From Tetrapyrgos nigripes (lineage: Eukaryota > Basidiomycota > Agaricomycetes > Agaricales > Campanellaceae), in the NCBI GenBank assembly GCA_013368315.1, contig JAACJM010000024.1, positions 124,001 to 188,000 of the forward strand: 64,000 nucleotides of DNA, given 5' to 3'. The translations under genes and the position numbers were made by a program. The notes under the pieces are model-generated. The model made no database searches and had not been told where the DNA came from. It saw only the letters and a program-made list of their open reading frames with translations. Below are positions 49,248 through 60,504 of the stretch, in pieces. Every line of letters begins with the position of its first letter. Positions within the stretch are counted from its first letter, which is position 1.

Positions 49248-51546
49248 TCATGCCGCAGGTTTGTAGTACACACTCGTCACATACTGCGAAAAGAAGGGAA
49301 TCAGAACGGCAGAAATCACTCAAGAATGTGGAAACAAACACTACCTTTTGGCGATACCTCACCGTCTCCCCAACTGCCAACACACCATTCCGTATCGCAC
49401 TCGTACACAAATGATGCAGGACGACATGACTGGGAACTGGTAGGACCGAATTATCATCTGCTACAACCGTGTCATCAAACACTATCCCATTCGGTTTATC
49501 AGACTTGACGTGGGTTGGCGAAGTCGGCGATGTAGAACCAGACCCAGATCCTCCTCCAGCAGCGACAGAACTAACCAAAGTCGGCGTCGGCGATTCTTCC
49601 AATAAGGAACCGCCATCCGTGTTTCGCGACAACGTTTCCTCTGCACTCATACCAAAACTTCTTCGTTCTCGTTCCCGTCTCCTCGCCTCGCGATCTCTAT
49701 CACGGTCTCTATCCCTATTCGCCACTTCCCTTTCCCTATCTCTGTCCCTAACCGGGCTCCTCACCCGTTCCCTTCCGCCTCTCTGACTAGACGAAGAAAA
49801 GGAACCACCAGTCGCCGCCATCGTACTTCCAACGCTAACCCCAACACCCGTCTTTGCCTGGACATGCGCATTCAAAATTAACTTGTCCAGATACCTTGGT
49901 AAAGAAGGTGCAGGTGGGATATTCGGGAGTGGAACGAATCCACTAATCTGTACTGGTGGCCTTGAAGGATTCGAATATCCATGGCCATAAGCATTATACT
50001 GCTGCTGAGCAAACATCTGTTGTTGTAGTCTTGTCTGATAATTCAGATACGCCTCTTCTTCTGCTGCAGCTTCGATAAGCTCTAGTGGTATCTCATTCGT
50101 CCAACGAGGAGTATAACGCGAACCGGATGGTTTTCTTGGTTTTTGCTTTACGGGAACGGAAGCAGGAAAACCATAGGCAGAAGGAGTTCCAGGCGACATG
50201 GGTTGCTCTTGAGGAGAAGGATGTATATCCTCATCCCCATCTATAGTCGAACTCGCACTCCAAAACGAATGACCCATCTTATACCTCCTCAACCCCTCAC
50301 CCAGCGCTGCAGGGTTGTCTAGTCCCGTCAACTTTAAGCCAGCTGCAGCATTTGAGTTGACCGTCCGATGTGTCGGTTTTTTACCGAGAGGAGAAGGAGA
50401 TGACGGGGCTTCGGGAGGTGTGATGACGCCGGTTATGACAGCACCGACGGCAACGTAGTTGGCTAGACTTCCTTGGTCATCGACAGCGGTAGGTAAGTCG
50501 TCGGCGACGCGCCATTGGTCGTCCACGAGAAACCGGAGGTGGTGGGTTCCGGGGAGGAGTGGGATGATGGTACTGAATGTGGACGAGGTGGGGTCTCTAA
50601 CAAATGAACACATCATTAGCGATTAGCCCCGAAGACGAGAGAAACATAAGAGACATAGATAGGAAGCATTACGGATGGACGAACGAATCAACGTGCGTTG
50701 CGCTTATAAAAAGCATCCAATGAATGAATGGAAGCGACACCATATAACGCGCCATCGGAGATAACACCAGTCCCACAAGGTGTGGATAAAGGATACATAG
50801 AGTTACGAGGCAAAGCGATAAAAAGACGCCACTTACTCCCTTTCCATCTTCCTTCTTCCTTTCCAATCATCATCTCCTGCTCGGGCAAGATACACAACAT
50901 TGCCTCCTCCGTGCCACGAAATCTTAACCATCATATCCTCTGCACTATCTCTTCCCTTTACCTCTTGCAATTCTTTTGCACCATGGTTCTCGGCAGGTTC
51001 TTCAACGACGGTGGCTACCACAGGAACAGGTGTTTCGAGGGCTTTAGGTAGAACCAAGGGAAGAGAAGACCTGATGACGCTGGGCAGGTTTTCAGTGCTC
51101 GCAATAATCGTCAACGGCGAGCGTTCACGAGAAGGTGGAGGAGCCCTTGGAGCTAGACGAGGAGTCTCTGTGGAAGCAACCTGGGATTGTCTGGCTCGGC
51201 CTCTATTACTGGGATCACCCTGTCCTTGTTGTTGTGCCTGTCCTTTTCCGGACCCAAGATTTCTTTCTATGTTATCCGAGGGTTGAATTCCATATACCTT
51301 GGATTCATTTGCCTGCCTTCCTGAAGGAATGGGTATGGAAGCACTTTTCTGCTGCTCGTAGACGCTGGTAGGGGTGATGCCCAGCATTGCGAGATCTGGG
51401 AGCTCGAGGCTCTTCTTCTTTTGCCTCATGGACCGGTGAGGTTGACCTGGAGCTGGAGAACCATTTGATGATCTTGGTCGGGGCGAGGCGGAGAAACGCC
51501 TATGGTGCTGCTGGTGGGAGCTGGAGGAGGACTGAGAGTTACCCAT
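49248..51546 (-). CDS. SNF1/AMP-activated protein kinase beta subunit
   Basis: Scaffold of the SNF1 (AMPK) kinase that controls carbon-starvation responses. It starts MGNSQSSSSSHQQHHRR, and Gly2 with Ser5-6 fits N-myristoylation. After a long disordered region comes the carbohydrate-binding module CBM48 (VKISWHGGGNVVYLARAGDD...FVRDPTSSTFSTIIPLLPGT, HHLRFLVDDQWRVADDLPTA). The C-terminal interaction domain has YTPRWTNEIPLELIEAAAEE, LPRYLDKLILN and LPVPSHVVLHHLCTSAI, and ends YVTSVYYKPAA at 49248. Between LDKLILN and VLPVPSHV, within the C-terminal domain, lies a long Arg/Asp/Glu repeat (RDRDREREVANRDRDRDRDR) and Ser-rich insert, which is unusual for the family. At least four introns. Confidence 0.92.
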
Positions 51547-51716
51547 CGTGGAGGACGGAACTTCGAGTCGACGAAAACTTTGAGTTTCTTTTACTCCTGA
51601 GTCTGCCGTGTTTGCTTCTGTTGTCTTTCATTTCACAAAAAAGATAAAGATGGCTACAAAATGATACAATGTACACTATCAAACCCACGGAACATGAAAT
51701 CCACATCTATTTCCTC

Positions 51717-52785
51717 GCAAATGTAATCTGAAGATTGTTAGCATTTTGGCATCTCTGCACAACAAATCCTTACCTTGATCTTGTTCTCCCCATCCAACTT
51801 GTAATTGTGCAGTGCGTCCTTGGCCACTGTCGAGCTGCCCTCGTCCATATATTCCACGAACGCAATGTCCTTCTTTGTCGGAATAAGTCGTACCTCGTAT
51901 AGATTGGGGTATCTAAAAAAAGTCAGACAACATTACGAGGACAAAATCAAAGGACTCACTGTGAAAATAAGGACATGAGTTGTTCCTTTGTGACAGACTC
52001 GGGGAGATTTTGCAGGAAAAGAATTTTGTTGGGAGGCAAGTATTCGTCTGGCATCTGTACGTTTGGCCGTTTGGGTGCTGGTGCTGCCATGGCGCCGTCC
52101 ACTGGTAGAGAGTAAAGTAAGTACATGCATAAGTACAACATGGGATTAACGCACTCTCGCTGGCGATTCTCTTTGCCTTGAACTTTTGTTTCAAAGGATT
52201 CGTATACCGTGTCTTCTCTGAAGAAACGGTCAGCATTTTAAATCGGATAAGTAAAGGAACGGACTTTTATCCTCTGCACGTTTCGCCTTGTGCTCGTCAA
52301 AATGTTCCTCGTCGAGTTTCTTCACAACCGCATCTGATCGTGTTTTTGCAAATGATATTTGCTGGATGACAATGAGTTAATGATGCACGAAAGATGAAGG
52401 AACATACCATTGGCTTGGAGTATAAAGGAAACCCTTTGACTTCCTTCATTGCTTTGTGTGCAATATCCGCTGACTCGAATGACACAAATGCCTGCCCCCG
52501 CATGCGCAAATTACTATGTGCAACAACATCGAGTACTTCTCCATATGATTTGAAAAGACCTCTTAGTGAGGCTTTCATGACTAGAACAACGTCAGAAAAG
52601 CCAACAGTAAACCACGAAACGGACATACCAGGGATTTTGATTTTTTCGTTCAAGTTTTGAATGTAAAGTGTTTCCGACTTGTGTTCTGGTTCTTGTTCTT
52701 CGGGTGCTGGCGGTGGTTGGGGTGTTGGTATGGGTGCATCTTGAGAGACGCCTGGAGGAGCAGGAGGGGCGGATACTTCAGCCAT
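51717..52785 (-). CDS. U1A/U2B''-type spliceosomal RNA-binding protein with two RRMs
   Basis: Likely binds the loop of U1 and/or U2 snRNA. It starts MAEVSAPPAPPGVSQDAPIP (Pro-rich). RRM1 has RNP2 TLYIQNLNEKI and RNP1 MRGQAFVSFES, with AHKAMKEVKGFPLYSKPM, the U1A/U2B'' signature. It continues ISFAKTRSDAVVKKL and a basic linker, KTRYTNPLKQKFKAKR. RRM2 has PPNKILFLQNLPESVTKEQL, RLIPTKKDIAFVEYMDEGSS and KITFARK at the end (51717). About six introns. Fungi and flies often have one protein for both snRNPs, so U1A and U2B'' cannot be separated here. Divergent from RNA14 over 92 bp. Confidence 0.9.
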
Positions 52786-52877
52786 TGTGGGAGAGAAAAT
52801 GAGGTGTTTGTGTGGGAAAAGGTTGGATTTGCAGCTTGCGCTCGTCCAAGCTATCACAAAATCGACCCTTTGAGCGA
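52786..52877. promoter_or_regulatory. 92-bp bidirectional promoter of the RRM gene and RNA14
   Basis: The start codons of two divergent RNA-processing genes (snRNP protein and cleavage factor) are only 92 bp apart, so they must share regulatory DNA. The interval is G/T-rich on one side and lacks a TATA box. Confidence 0.6.
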
Positions 52878-55800
52878 ATGAACGTCCCCGTCAAGACAGA
52901 AGCCCAAGACGACGTCGTCCCCTTCACCAACACTGACCTCCCCGCCCCAGAGTCCAGCACGTCTGAATTCGACTCGCTCAACGCCCATCTCCAAGAGAAC
53001 CAGTCTGACACTGAAGCATGGAGAAGATTCGTTGCCTGTGCTGAAGACAGCGGAGAGACAGACAAAATCCGCACCGCCTACGAAGCCCTGCTCAAGCAAT
53101 ACCCCAATACCGTGCGTGTGACCCGACCTTGAACCAGCTCTCGTTGTTTGACCTCAAACCGTCCTCATTTTTCGACCATTTTTTGATTTTTCTCTTACTT
53201 TGTGCCTCTTCTCTCTGGATATAGTCGTCTGCCCAAATATCCTATATAAATCACTTTTTGAATAGAACCAATACCTTCACCCAGGCTGAAGAGTTGTTCA
53301 AGCGCTTTCTGAAGGCGTCGCCTTCTGTAGAGCTTTTGAGATTCTATCTGACCTATGTGAGGTATGTGCAAGAGTGATTGTTTTCTGTTCCGGTCCTGAT
53401 AGATGCATAGACGTATTAATACTGATCCAACCACGCGTGATACTGTCCGAAAAGCATACGAATTTGCATTGGGCCTCGTTGGACAAGACAGAGACAGTGG
53501 TGATATGTGGGCTGATTACATCAATTTCCTCAACGCTGGACCTGTGAGTATTCATTCAATTTTTCCCAACTGTTCTCCTTCTAGATCCATGTCCACTCAC
53601 GTCCACTTATCAGGTCAACTCAACCTGGGAAGAACAACAAAAAATGGACGCACTGCGTAAGGTCTACACCCGTGCCGTACAGATTCCTCTCAGCAACATC
53701 GAAGCCCTATGGAGTGACTACGAAAGCTTCGAAACCAGACTAAACCGCATCACCGCCAAAAAGTTTATGTCTGATCTCTCACCAGCCTATATGCAAGCCC
53801 GCACCGCCCTGCGTGAACTGAACAAACTCACCAGCCCGCTCTTTCCGCCAGCCACGGACAATGTACCTGCACAGGCCCAATTGCTTGATCACCATTTACC
53901 AACGGTGCCAATTTTTATGCAGAGCGAGCGTCAGCTGGTCGGAAAGTGGAAGGCTTATCTCAAGTGGGAAGAAAGTAACCCTCTTGTGCTCGAAGAAAGG
54001 GATCGTGGCGCACTTCATACGAGAATAAGTCTTGTTTACAAGAAAGCTGTTGTTCGGATGCGGTATTATCCTGAGATTTGGTGAGACTTTTTTTTTCTTT
54101 CATCCTTATTCTACTCTGACCACTTATGACCTTCTTTAGGTTCATGGCATACACCTGGACAATTAGCATCGGCAAACAAGACGAGGCAGCATCCATCCTC
54201 AAATCAGGTATCGACGCCAACCCAGCCAGCTTCGTGCTTAATTTCGCGTACATCGATTTGCTTGAGAACAAAAAGGAATATCAAGAGGTACACAAGGTCT
54301 TTGAGAAATTCCTCGATGTCTTGCGAGAACAACTCGAGGCTTTACAAGCAGACGCTGACAAGAAAGCTGCTGGTGCTTCTGTCGAGACAACGAACGGGGA
54401 AGCCGAGACAGATAAAAATCCATTCGCCATGGATGACCCCAATGCGTCTTTCATTACGAATACCAGTTCTTCATTGGATAGTGTGGACACTGATGAGCTG
54501 AAAGAGAGAAAGAAGGAATATGCTTTGGTTTGGGTGATGTATATGCGGTTCGGGAGACGAGCAGAAGGAGTCAAATCATCAAGAGGGATATTTGCAAAAG
54601 CAAGAAAGGGCAAGTTTATTCCCTGGGAGGTTTTTGAAGCCGCAGGTATGTGCTCTAGGTACTACTAGTTGAGTGATTGCTAAGATTATTCCTGCCTAGC
54701 CTTGATGGAATACCACTGCTCCGGGGACAAAGACGTCGCAACCCGGATTTTCGACGTAGGTATGAACCTCCACGCTAAAGAGAAGGATTTCGTATTGAGA
54801 TACCTCGGGTTCTTAATCTCTCTCAATGATGAAAACAGTAAGTCAAATTCTTAGTTCCCCGAAGAGCACCCTGATCTCAATGCTGCCCAGACGCCCGAGC
54901 CCTTTTCGAACGGGTAATCTCCACTTTCCCTCCAGAACAATCCCGAGCTCTCTGGGAACGTTGGTCCCGCTACGAATACCAGTACGGTGACTTTGAGGCC
55001 GTCCAAAAGCTCGAAAAACGAATGATGGAAATATTCCCCAATGATCCACCCATCAAACGTTTCGCTCAACGGTACACCTACCTCAACATCGATGCTATAG
55101 CCTCTCGTGATATCGGCGCGTCCATGGCGAAGAAGGAAGAATTTGACCGACGTGAACGTGATAGAGGAGTTTCTGCGAGTGCATCGATGCCTAACTTGAA
55201 TGGTTCTGGTTCTGGCTCCGGTCCTGGTCCTGGTTCACTGAAGAGACAAGCGGACGATGGACCGAGTTCGGGCTCGGGCTCAGGTCCTGGGTCAGGGCGT
55301 AATAGGCGAGATGGTGATCATGGGCATGGGAATAAGAGGCAGAGGGGTTTGTCACCTCCAGCTCGTCGGGAAAAGTCTCGAGACACAAAAGAGGGGAGAG
55401 ATTGGGAGGGTGGTGGTGGAGGTGGAGGCGGTGGTGGAAGGGGAGGAAGACGAGCGAGATTTTCACCTCCACCAGATTCCAAGCCTCCTAGAGGGAAGCA
55501 TCAAGAACCAAAAGAGGAAGAAAAGCCGCCTACGGTACCGTCAACATTGTCGTGGTTCATTGGTCAGCTGCCTGCGCCGTCTACGTTTGACGGTCAGTTG
55601 ATTCTTATTCTAATCTGTCTATCTTTGCAATCTGACTCGTTGCAATCTTCATTAGGCCCTGTGTTCCGAACCGACGACTTGATGAATCTCTTTAGGAATG
55701 CTGTGATACCTAGTACGTCAAAAGCGAAGTCTCCTCCTCCGTCTGCTCGTAGTGGTATGTTCCTATCACATCATTGATTTGTTGTGAGCTTAATGACGGG

Positions 55801-55882
55801 GTTTTATACAGGTGGCCGTCCTCCGCCTGACTATAGTCCGTACCAAGGCCCGAGGAGCAATCCTAGGAGTGTCCGATATTAG
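52878..55882 (+). CDS. RNA14: mRNA 3'-end-processing protein RNA14 (CstF77)
   Basis: HAT-repeat scaffold of cleavage factor IA, which directs cleavage and polyadenylation of pre-mRNA. It starts MNVPVKTEAQDDVVPFTNTD. HAT repeats run through DTEAWRRFVACAEDSGETDK, IRTAYEALLKQYP, DMWADYINFLNAGPVNSTWE, LRKVYTRAVQIPLSNIEALW and QLVGKWKAYLKWEESNPL. They continue with PASFVLNFAYIDLLENKKEY, FGRRAEGVKSSRGIFAKARK and KEKDFVLRYLGFLISLNDEN. The C-terminal third is disordered, with SGSGSGPGPG and a Gly run encoded by a GGT/GGA microsatellite (near 55408-55445). The monkeytail that binds RNA15 follows: LSWFIGQLPAPSTFDG and GPVFRTDDLMNLFRNAVIP. About nine introns. A truncated duplicate lies at 60505-60870. 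Confidence 0.93.
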
Positions 55883-56205
55883 TGTTCTTGTTGCATTGTA
55901 CTGTAGATATAGCACACATTCTATTCTTGCACACACCTTTCGCCCATCATGATCTTACGTTTCTTTCCAAACGGCTACCTTTGTGCACTCCTATGGTGTA
56001 ACATCAACTATGCCTTTTCATCTTGTATGCTTTCACCAGTGCTTGTTTCCTGTCATATTTGTCGCGTACTTCGCCTACTATAAAAGCAGGACAAACCGAT
56101 ACGACACATTCCCTTTACTTCAAATTGAACAGAAAACAATTATCAGCTGCAGGGTAGCGTCCATATGTGATACATGTAAGGGTAATAGGTAAGTAGGCCT
56201 TAGGT
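55883..56205. other. RNA14 3' flank
   Basis: 323 bp of 3' UTR and spacer before the inverted-repeat element; a TATAAAAGC-like run near 56080 has no gene behind it. Nothing else seen. Confidence 0.5.
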
Positions 56206-56848
56206 TAGGGTCAGAGTGCCCGTTTCTGAGGCGTTTCAAAAAATCGTTGCGACCAACCGCAACGACATCTTGAAACAACCTCATGTCGAAACCCCTCACG
56301 AGGCATTTCAAGTTCGACCATCCACCTGCAACGACAACGTGTGGCAACTTCCGCTCTCTTACGAAATAAGACTCTTCGTTGAAATTGAAAAATACTGTAC
56401 ATACTGCTGTGTATCTGCCTACCTACCTATCCACTCTGCTATGGTCAAGAAAGAGGTTGTGCTAAACCTTTTTTCCAACTGGAGCCATCGTTTTAAGGCG
56501 TGTTCACGGCGTCGGGAGCGGCTCACTCGGGCCTTGTGGAACCGAAGGAAGACAGCCTATGTGACGAATACATAGCAGGTGCAGACATGGTGGGCAGTAC
56601 AGTGTATACGTAGGGACCTGGTAGAGGCTTGCAAGAAAAGCGATGATAAGATATAGTAGTACAAAATTTTTACACGACACAGACTTTTAACATTTTACTT
56701 TGGTGAGCAACGAAGAGGAATGAAGGCTTGCCTTCGAGGAAAGGGCGGTCAGACTGAGAAGCCGTTTGGTGAGCGTTTGGTGAGGTTGCAACAGCGCCTG
56801 AAACGGGTGTGTTGAAACGCGTCGAAAACGGCCTGCACTCTGACCCTA
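56206..56848. mobile_element. 643-bp non-autonomous DNA element with terminal inverted repeats
   Basis: The left end TAGGGTCAGAGTGC (56206-56219) is repeated inverted and perfect at 56835-56848 (GCACTCTGACCCTA). Similarity continues inward with gaps: GTTTC then GCGTTTCAA on the left against GTTTTC then GCGTTTCAA on the right. No transposase frame lies inside, so it is MITE-like. Target-site duplication could not be fixed; the outer bases (TAGGT and ACCTA) are also inverted rather than direct, so the true tips may lie a few bases further out. Family unassigned. Confidence 0.6.
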
Positions 56849-56979
56849 CCTATAAATTATTAAGTATACGACAAGACTAAACCTAAAATTACAGCAGAGC
56901 AGATTCAGCAGAAAGTGCAAATGACGACAATGTTATGGCCATTGAAAACTTGAAAGAGATGGTGCCCAATCTGAGCATT

Positions 56980-58174
56980 TCACACTGGCACCGGGTGGAC
57001 CGTCACGGACACACAATTCTTAGATTTGTCTGAATCCGTCGTGGCCACCCGTTCCTCAGGGACCGCAGCATCCGGAGAGCTCGGTACAAAGTACCAACTC
57101 AAGGAAATGACGACGCGAATGACAACACCAATACCCAATACACCAGGAGAACCCAATCTCGCGGCGATACTTCGTGCTAGGATTCCTCCTGTGCGGTGAA
57201 ACGAAACGGTACGTACTTTGAGTTCAAGGTGTACCCAACAAGAAAAGGAAGACACACCAAGGAAAACACTAGCTATTCCATACACTCGCTGATCCCGGGC
57301 GGTGTCGAGGCGATTGAGAGTGAACAGAGTGCCGATACCCATAAGCTCGCACCACGTCGTTGTAAGGGGTACTGTGGTAAATTCGCAATAGCGTGAGCAG
57401 CATGACAGTGGCAACATAAAATACAATGACACTGCTAGGTCATTTGCATCAAACTTACATGTCGCCCCAGAATGAGTCTTCAATTGCACACTCATCAAAC
57501 CCTGCAGTCCCATACTCGCAGACATGAAACAGAGACATAAGAACGCCCGAGCATCGGTCCAAGCCACTCCTCCAGTGAATCTGCAATTCACTGTCAGCCA
57601 AGAAAAAAAGAAGAAAGTCGAGGAAACTTGCTCACCTTTCATCGGTAATTCCAGGGTACCCCTGCCCACTGGACCAGATTTCCACAGCCGCTGCCATCGT
57701 CAACAATGCTTGGATAAAAGTACCTATCATCATCCAGCCACGACTCTTTGCACCCATCAGGTTACCAACGAACCGTCCTATGAGTGCCCCGAGAATGAAA
57801 GAAAGAAGTGAAGCAAGCGCTTGACGATCTCGGCGTAAGAATTGGGTGGTTTCGCCCTCCCATAGACGTGCCACGGCGACGGCTAGTTGAGTGGTGTTGC
57901 CGGACTGAAAACCACACCAGATGGAAGAGGCTGAGAAGGTGATGGCATTCCTGAAGATATCAGCGTAAGTACAAGGCAGAAGTATACGGAAGCATAAGCC
58001 TGGAAGTGGAGACACGCTCACTCACATAAATCCTGACATAAGGTAGTATGCATTCATCTGGAAAGTGCAAGCAGAGGTGTCTACATCTCCCCAAGACTTT
58101 GACGTCAAGCGGGTAAGCAAGGTGCGTTCTGAAGTGAGTGGAAGGGCTCTTTCTGTATCATCAGGGAATGCCAT
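56980..58174 (-). CDS. DUF1275 (YoaK-type) membrane protein, copy A
   Basis: Multipass membrane protein, about 270 residues. Start at 58174 (MAFPDDTERALPLTSERTLL). Exons: 58026-58174, 57950-57636, 57580-57459, then from about 57379 with one more intron (about 68 nt, GTGTGT...CGCACAG) before the stop at 56980. The second exon opens with the family core: GFMNAITFSASSIWCGFQSG, NTTQLAVAVARLWEGETTQF, SLLSFILGALIGRFVGNLMG and GWMMIGTFIQALLTMAAAVE. Then come ARAFLCLCFMSASMGLQGLM, PLTTTWCELMG, SVFLGGILARSIAARLG and IRVVISLSWYFVPSS. All splice joins keep frame, so it is probably functional. DUF1275 proteins have no proven function; a transport role is only a guess. It is near-identical to copy C, including flanks. 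Confidence 0.85.
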
Positions 58175-58245
58175 TTTTTTTTGTGAAAGCGAAGAGGCAG
58201 AGCACTAGAAGGAAAAATTGATAGTGCTGGAGATTTCTCGAGACG

Positions 58246-58253
58246 TATATATA
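58246..58253 (-). promoter_or_regulatory. TATA box of DUF1275 copy A
   Basis: TATATATA about 72-80 bp upstream of the copy A ATG, in a block (gtatatatacccttaaagtc) that is conserved upstream of copy C (tatatata at 63071-63078). Confidence 0.55.
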
Positions 58254-58363
58254 CCCTTAAAGTCTATACCTTTGTTCCAATCCTCAGCATTTTTGGTGTC
58301 ACTTCCACCCGATCGAGAGCGAGATAGGTAAAAATTTGCGGGATCACCAAAAGAGTGGGTGGC

Positions 58364-58388
58364 GCATCGCAATTGCTTGGCAATTGCA
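58364..58388. promoter_or_regulatory. 25-bp palindromic block conserved upstream of DUF1275 copy A
   Basis: The sequence gcatcgcaattgcttggcaa continuing into ttgca is identical upstream of copy C (63233-63257). It contains two CAATTG hexamers as an imperfect palindrome (GCAATTGC-ttg-GCAATTGC). It lies about 190 bp upstream of ATG A and 240 bp upstream of ATG C. Its surroundings have diverged more than it has, which suggests either a factor-binding site or chance conservation after a recent duplication. Confidence 0.45.
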
Positions 58389-58494
58389 AGTCCACTGCGG
58401 ACAAAATGCCATATGCACAAGGAAGGAGTTTGTTCCGAACCACACTGTATCGTTCGCAAAACAATGGTAGCCAATACCATTTCTGCCCCGCCGG

Positions 58495-58690
58495 CAAATA
58501 TTAACGTTTTTATTTCTATCCAAATTTCTTGAGACCCACCAGGAGTATGTCTAGAGAACGAGTATGTGACACAGTATGTCAGGCACCACAGCTCTCATTT
58601 TTCACTACCTCCGCCGCTTCACATTTCATTGATTCCATTCCCATTTTTACTGGAGGAGCCTTGATATTTGCCGTGTCAGTCTTGAGACGC
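58495..58690. repeat. Flank repeat, unit 1
   Basis: Contains caaatattaacgttttta, accaggagtatgtctagaga, attccattcccatttttact and ggagccttgatatttgccgt. The same string of motifs recurs, more or less complete, at 59560-59705 and 59745-59965. It abuts the truncated 3' end of DUF1275 copy B. Confidence 0.65.
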
Positions 58691-59345
58691 AAGCACATCA
58701 GACCCTGCAAACCCATACTCGCAGAAATAGGACAGAGACATATAAACACCCGAGCACTGGTCCAAGCGGGTCTACGCATGAATCTGTGATGGTAACGCAC
58801 TGTCAACAAAACAGGAAACGAAATTAACAAACTAAATTTCCTCACTTCTCGAATTCCAGGATACCTTTCCCTACTCTTCCAAATACCACAGCTGCACCCG
58901 TCGTCAACAACGCTTGTATCAAAGTCCCAATCATCATTTATCTACGACTTTTTGCACCCATCAAATTCCCGACAAGCCGTGCCATGAATGCTCCGGTGAT
59001 GAAGAAAAGGAGCAAAGCCAGCACTAGACGATCTCTGAGGAAAAATTGAGTCGTTTCACTCTCCCAAAGATGTGCCACGGCGATAGCGGCTGATCGAGTG
59101 GCGTTGTCAGATTGAAAATCACACCCGACGAAAGAGGCAAAGAACATGCTGTTCCTCGACTCGGAACGAATTAGAAGTTTAAGCTGTCACGGCCCGTAGA
59201 CATCGAGATAGCTTGTATAGCCACATGAATCTAGAAAGGAGATAGTACACCAGACCGTTCATCTGCCAAGCGCATGCGGCATGTCGTGATGTCTACCTCT
59301 TCTCTCCAAAATCTTGAAGTCAAGGCAGACGAGAAAACTTTTTCA
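58691..59345 (-). pseudogene. DUF1275 membrane protein, decayed copy B
   Basis: Alignable to copies A and C from the N-terminus (near 59345, ...FWREEVDITTCRMR in place of SWGDVDTSACTF) through CDFQSDNATRSAAIAVAHLW, SETTQFFLRDRLVLALLLFF, MARLVGNLMGAKSRR and ARVFICLCPISASMGLQGLM. It carries an in-frame stop right after AKSRR (near 58938), where A and C read GWMMIGTF. It lacks everything after LRLKTDTANI, that is, the last two membrane segments, and runs instead into the flank repeat. A frameshifted N-terminus is also seen. Clearly a pseudogene. Confidence 0.8.
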
Positions 59346-59559
59346 CGCCGGTGAACAGAGTTGTTTCTGAAGATATTTCGGAAAGGCTGGCGTGATCCGA
59401 GACTCAAAGATGACATCCTGGTAAGGTCGTAGTCGCTGGGAGGAGGGAAGAAATGCGAGCATATCTGTCGAACCGTGAGTAGGGTGTAATACAGATACTG
59501 CAGAGTTCAGCGTTTCTCTGCCTTCGGAAGCCAAGGTGACATTAGACCATTTCGGCCGC

Positions 59560-59705
59560 GGCAAATATTAGCGTTTTTACTCGGTAGCAACCCATCGAAA
59601 TTTCTTGACCCACCAGGAATACATCTAGAGAACGACTATGATACGACACTGGAGGAGCCTTGATATTTGCCGTGCCAGAAATGGTCTATTAGCTTTAGTT
59701 TTGTG
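59560..59705. repeat. Flank repeat, unit 2
   Basis: Partial copy of unit 1: ggcaaatattagcgttttta, gacccaccaggaatacatct, then directly actggaggagccttgatatt and gccagaaatggtctattagc. The middle part of unit 1 (the attccattccc segment) is deleted. Confidence 0.65.
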
Positions 59706-59744
59706 AGATCGTCAAAGAGTAATTAGGCCTTTTCAGCAAACCAT

Positions 59745-59965
59745 CTAAATTTCTTGAGAGCCGAGACTCACCAGGGATGTATCTAGAGAACGACTGAATG
59801 ACACAGTACGTCGGCCCACGGTTCTCATTTTTCACTAACTCTGCTTTCACATTTCATTAATTCCATTCCCGTTTTTACTGAAGGAGCCTTGATATTTGCG
59901 GCGCTAGAAATGGTCCATTAGCTTTAGTTTTGTGAGATCGCCAAGAGTAAATGTCACAACTGGAA
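59745..59965. repeat. Flank repeat, unit 3
   Basis: Third copy, with the middle part present: caccagggatgtatctagag, attccattcccgtttttact and ggagccttgatatttgcggc, then agaaatggtccattagcttt and agttttgtgagatcgccaag, which unit 2 shares. Units 2 and 3 thus form an imperfect tandem. Confidence 0.65.
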
Positions 59966-60255
59966 ATCAACAACGTGCGTAGAAGACGAAAAATGCGGGA
60001 GCTTTGATTGTCATGGAAGCTTTAATCCGAGTCAATGACACTGGAATAAAAAGAGTGAAGACAACGCACCCTCGTTGCGACATTGGAAAGAGAGATTTGA
60101 TTTGAGGATAAGGTGAGTCTTGTGCGTGGGATCAGTACCGGTCAGTCTTTAAGCTTTAAGAGTCATAATTGCATCGAATTCTAGAAAGAACAGAAACTGC
60201 AATAAGACGGTATAGTTAGTATCCTACATCAAGAAAGTCCAGACTACGCGTTGTC

Positions 60256-60492
60256 GTTGTCTGTGTACATGAGGTTCTCATTTGGGCCAAAGAGGTCCTG
60301 TCCAATCTCAGGAAGCACCTGCATAACACAGGTGTTGAGCAAGGCAATGTAAGGCAGAGATAGGAGCACAACTCACCCCTTCCTCCAAAAGTCGCAGTCT
60401 CTCATCCAATGTGTTGTCGAGAGTGATACGTCCAGAACCGCTGACGAGCTTGACACCGCCGGCCCTAGAACTAGGCAGAACAAGATTCGGAT
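60256..60492 (-). pseudogene. C-terminal fragment of a V-type ATPase subunit E gene
   Basis: Reverse-strand exon reads NPNLVLPSSRAGGVKLVSGS, GRITLDNTLDERLRLLEE. A clean intron follows (GTGAGT... to ...TATGCAG, near 60312-60372), then VLPEIGQDLFGPNENLMYTD. This is the conserved C-terminus of V-ATPase subunit E (AGGV...G.I...NTL..RL.L......P.IR..LFG). No upstream exons are present: the frame is cut at about 60492, where the RNA14 fragment begins on the opposite strand. A stranded duplicate of a gene located elsewhere. Confidence 0.75.
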
Positions 60493-60504
60493 TGCAGTGC
60501 CGTG

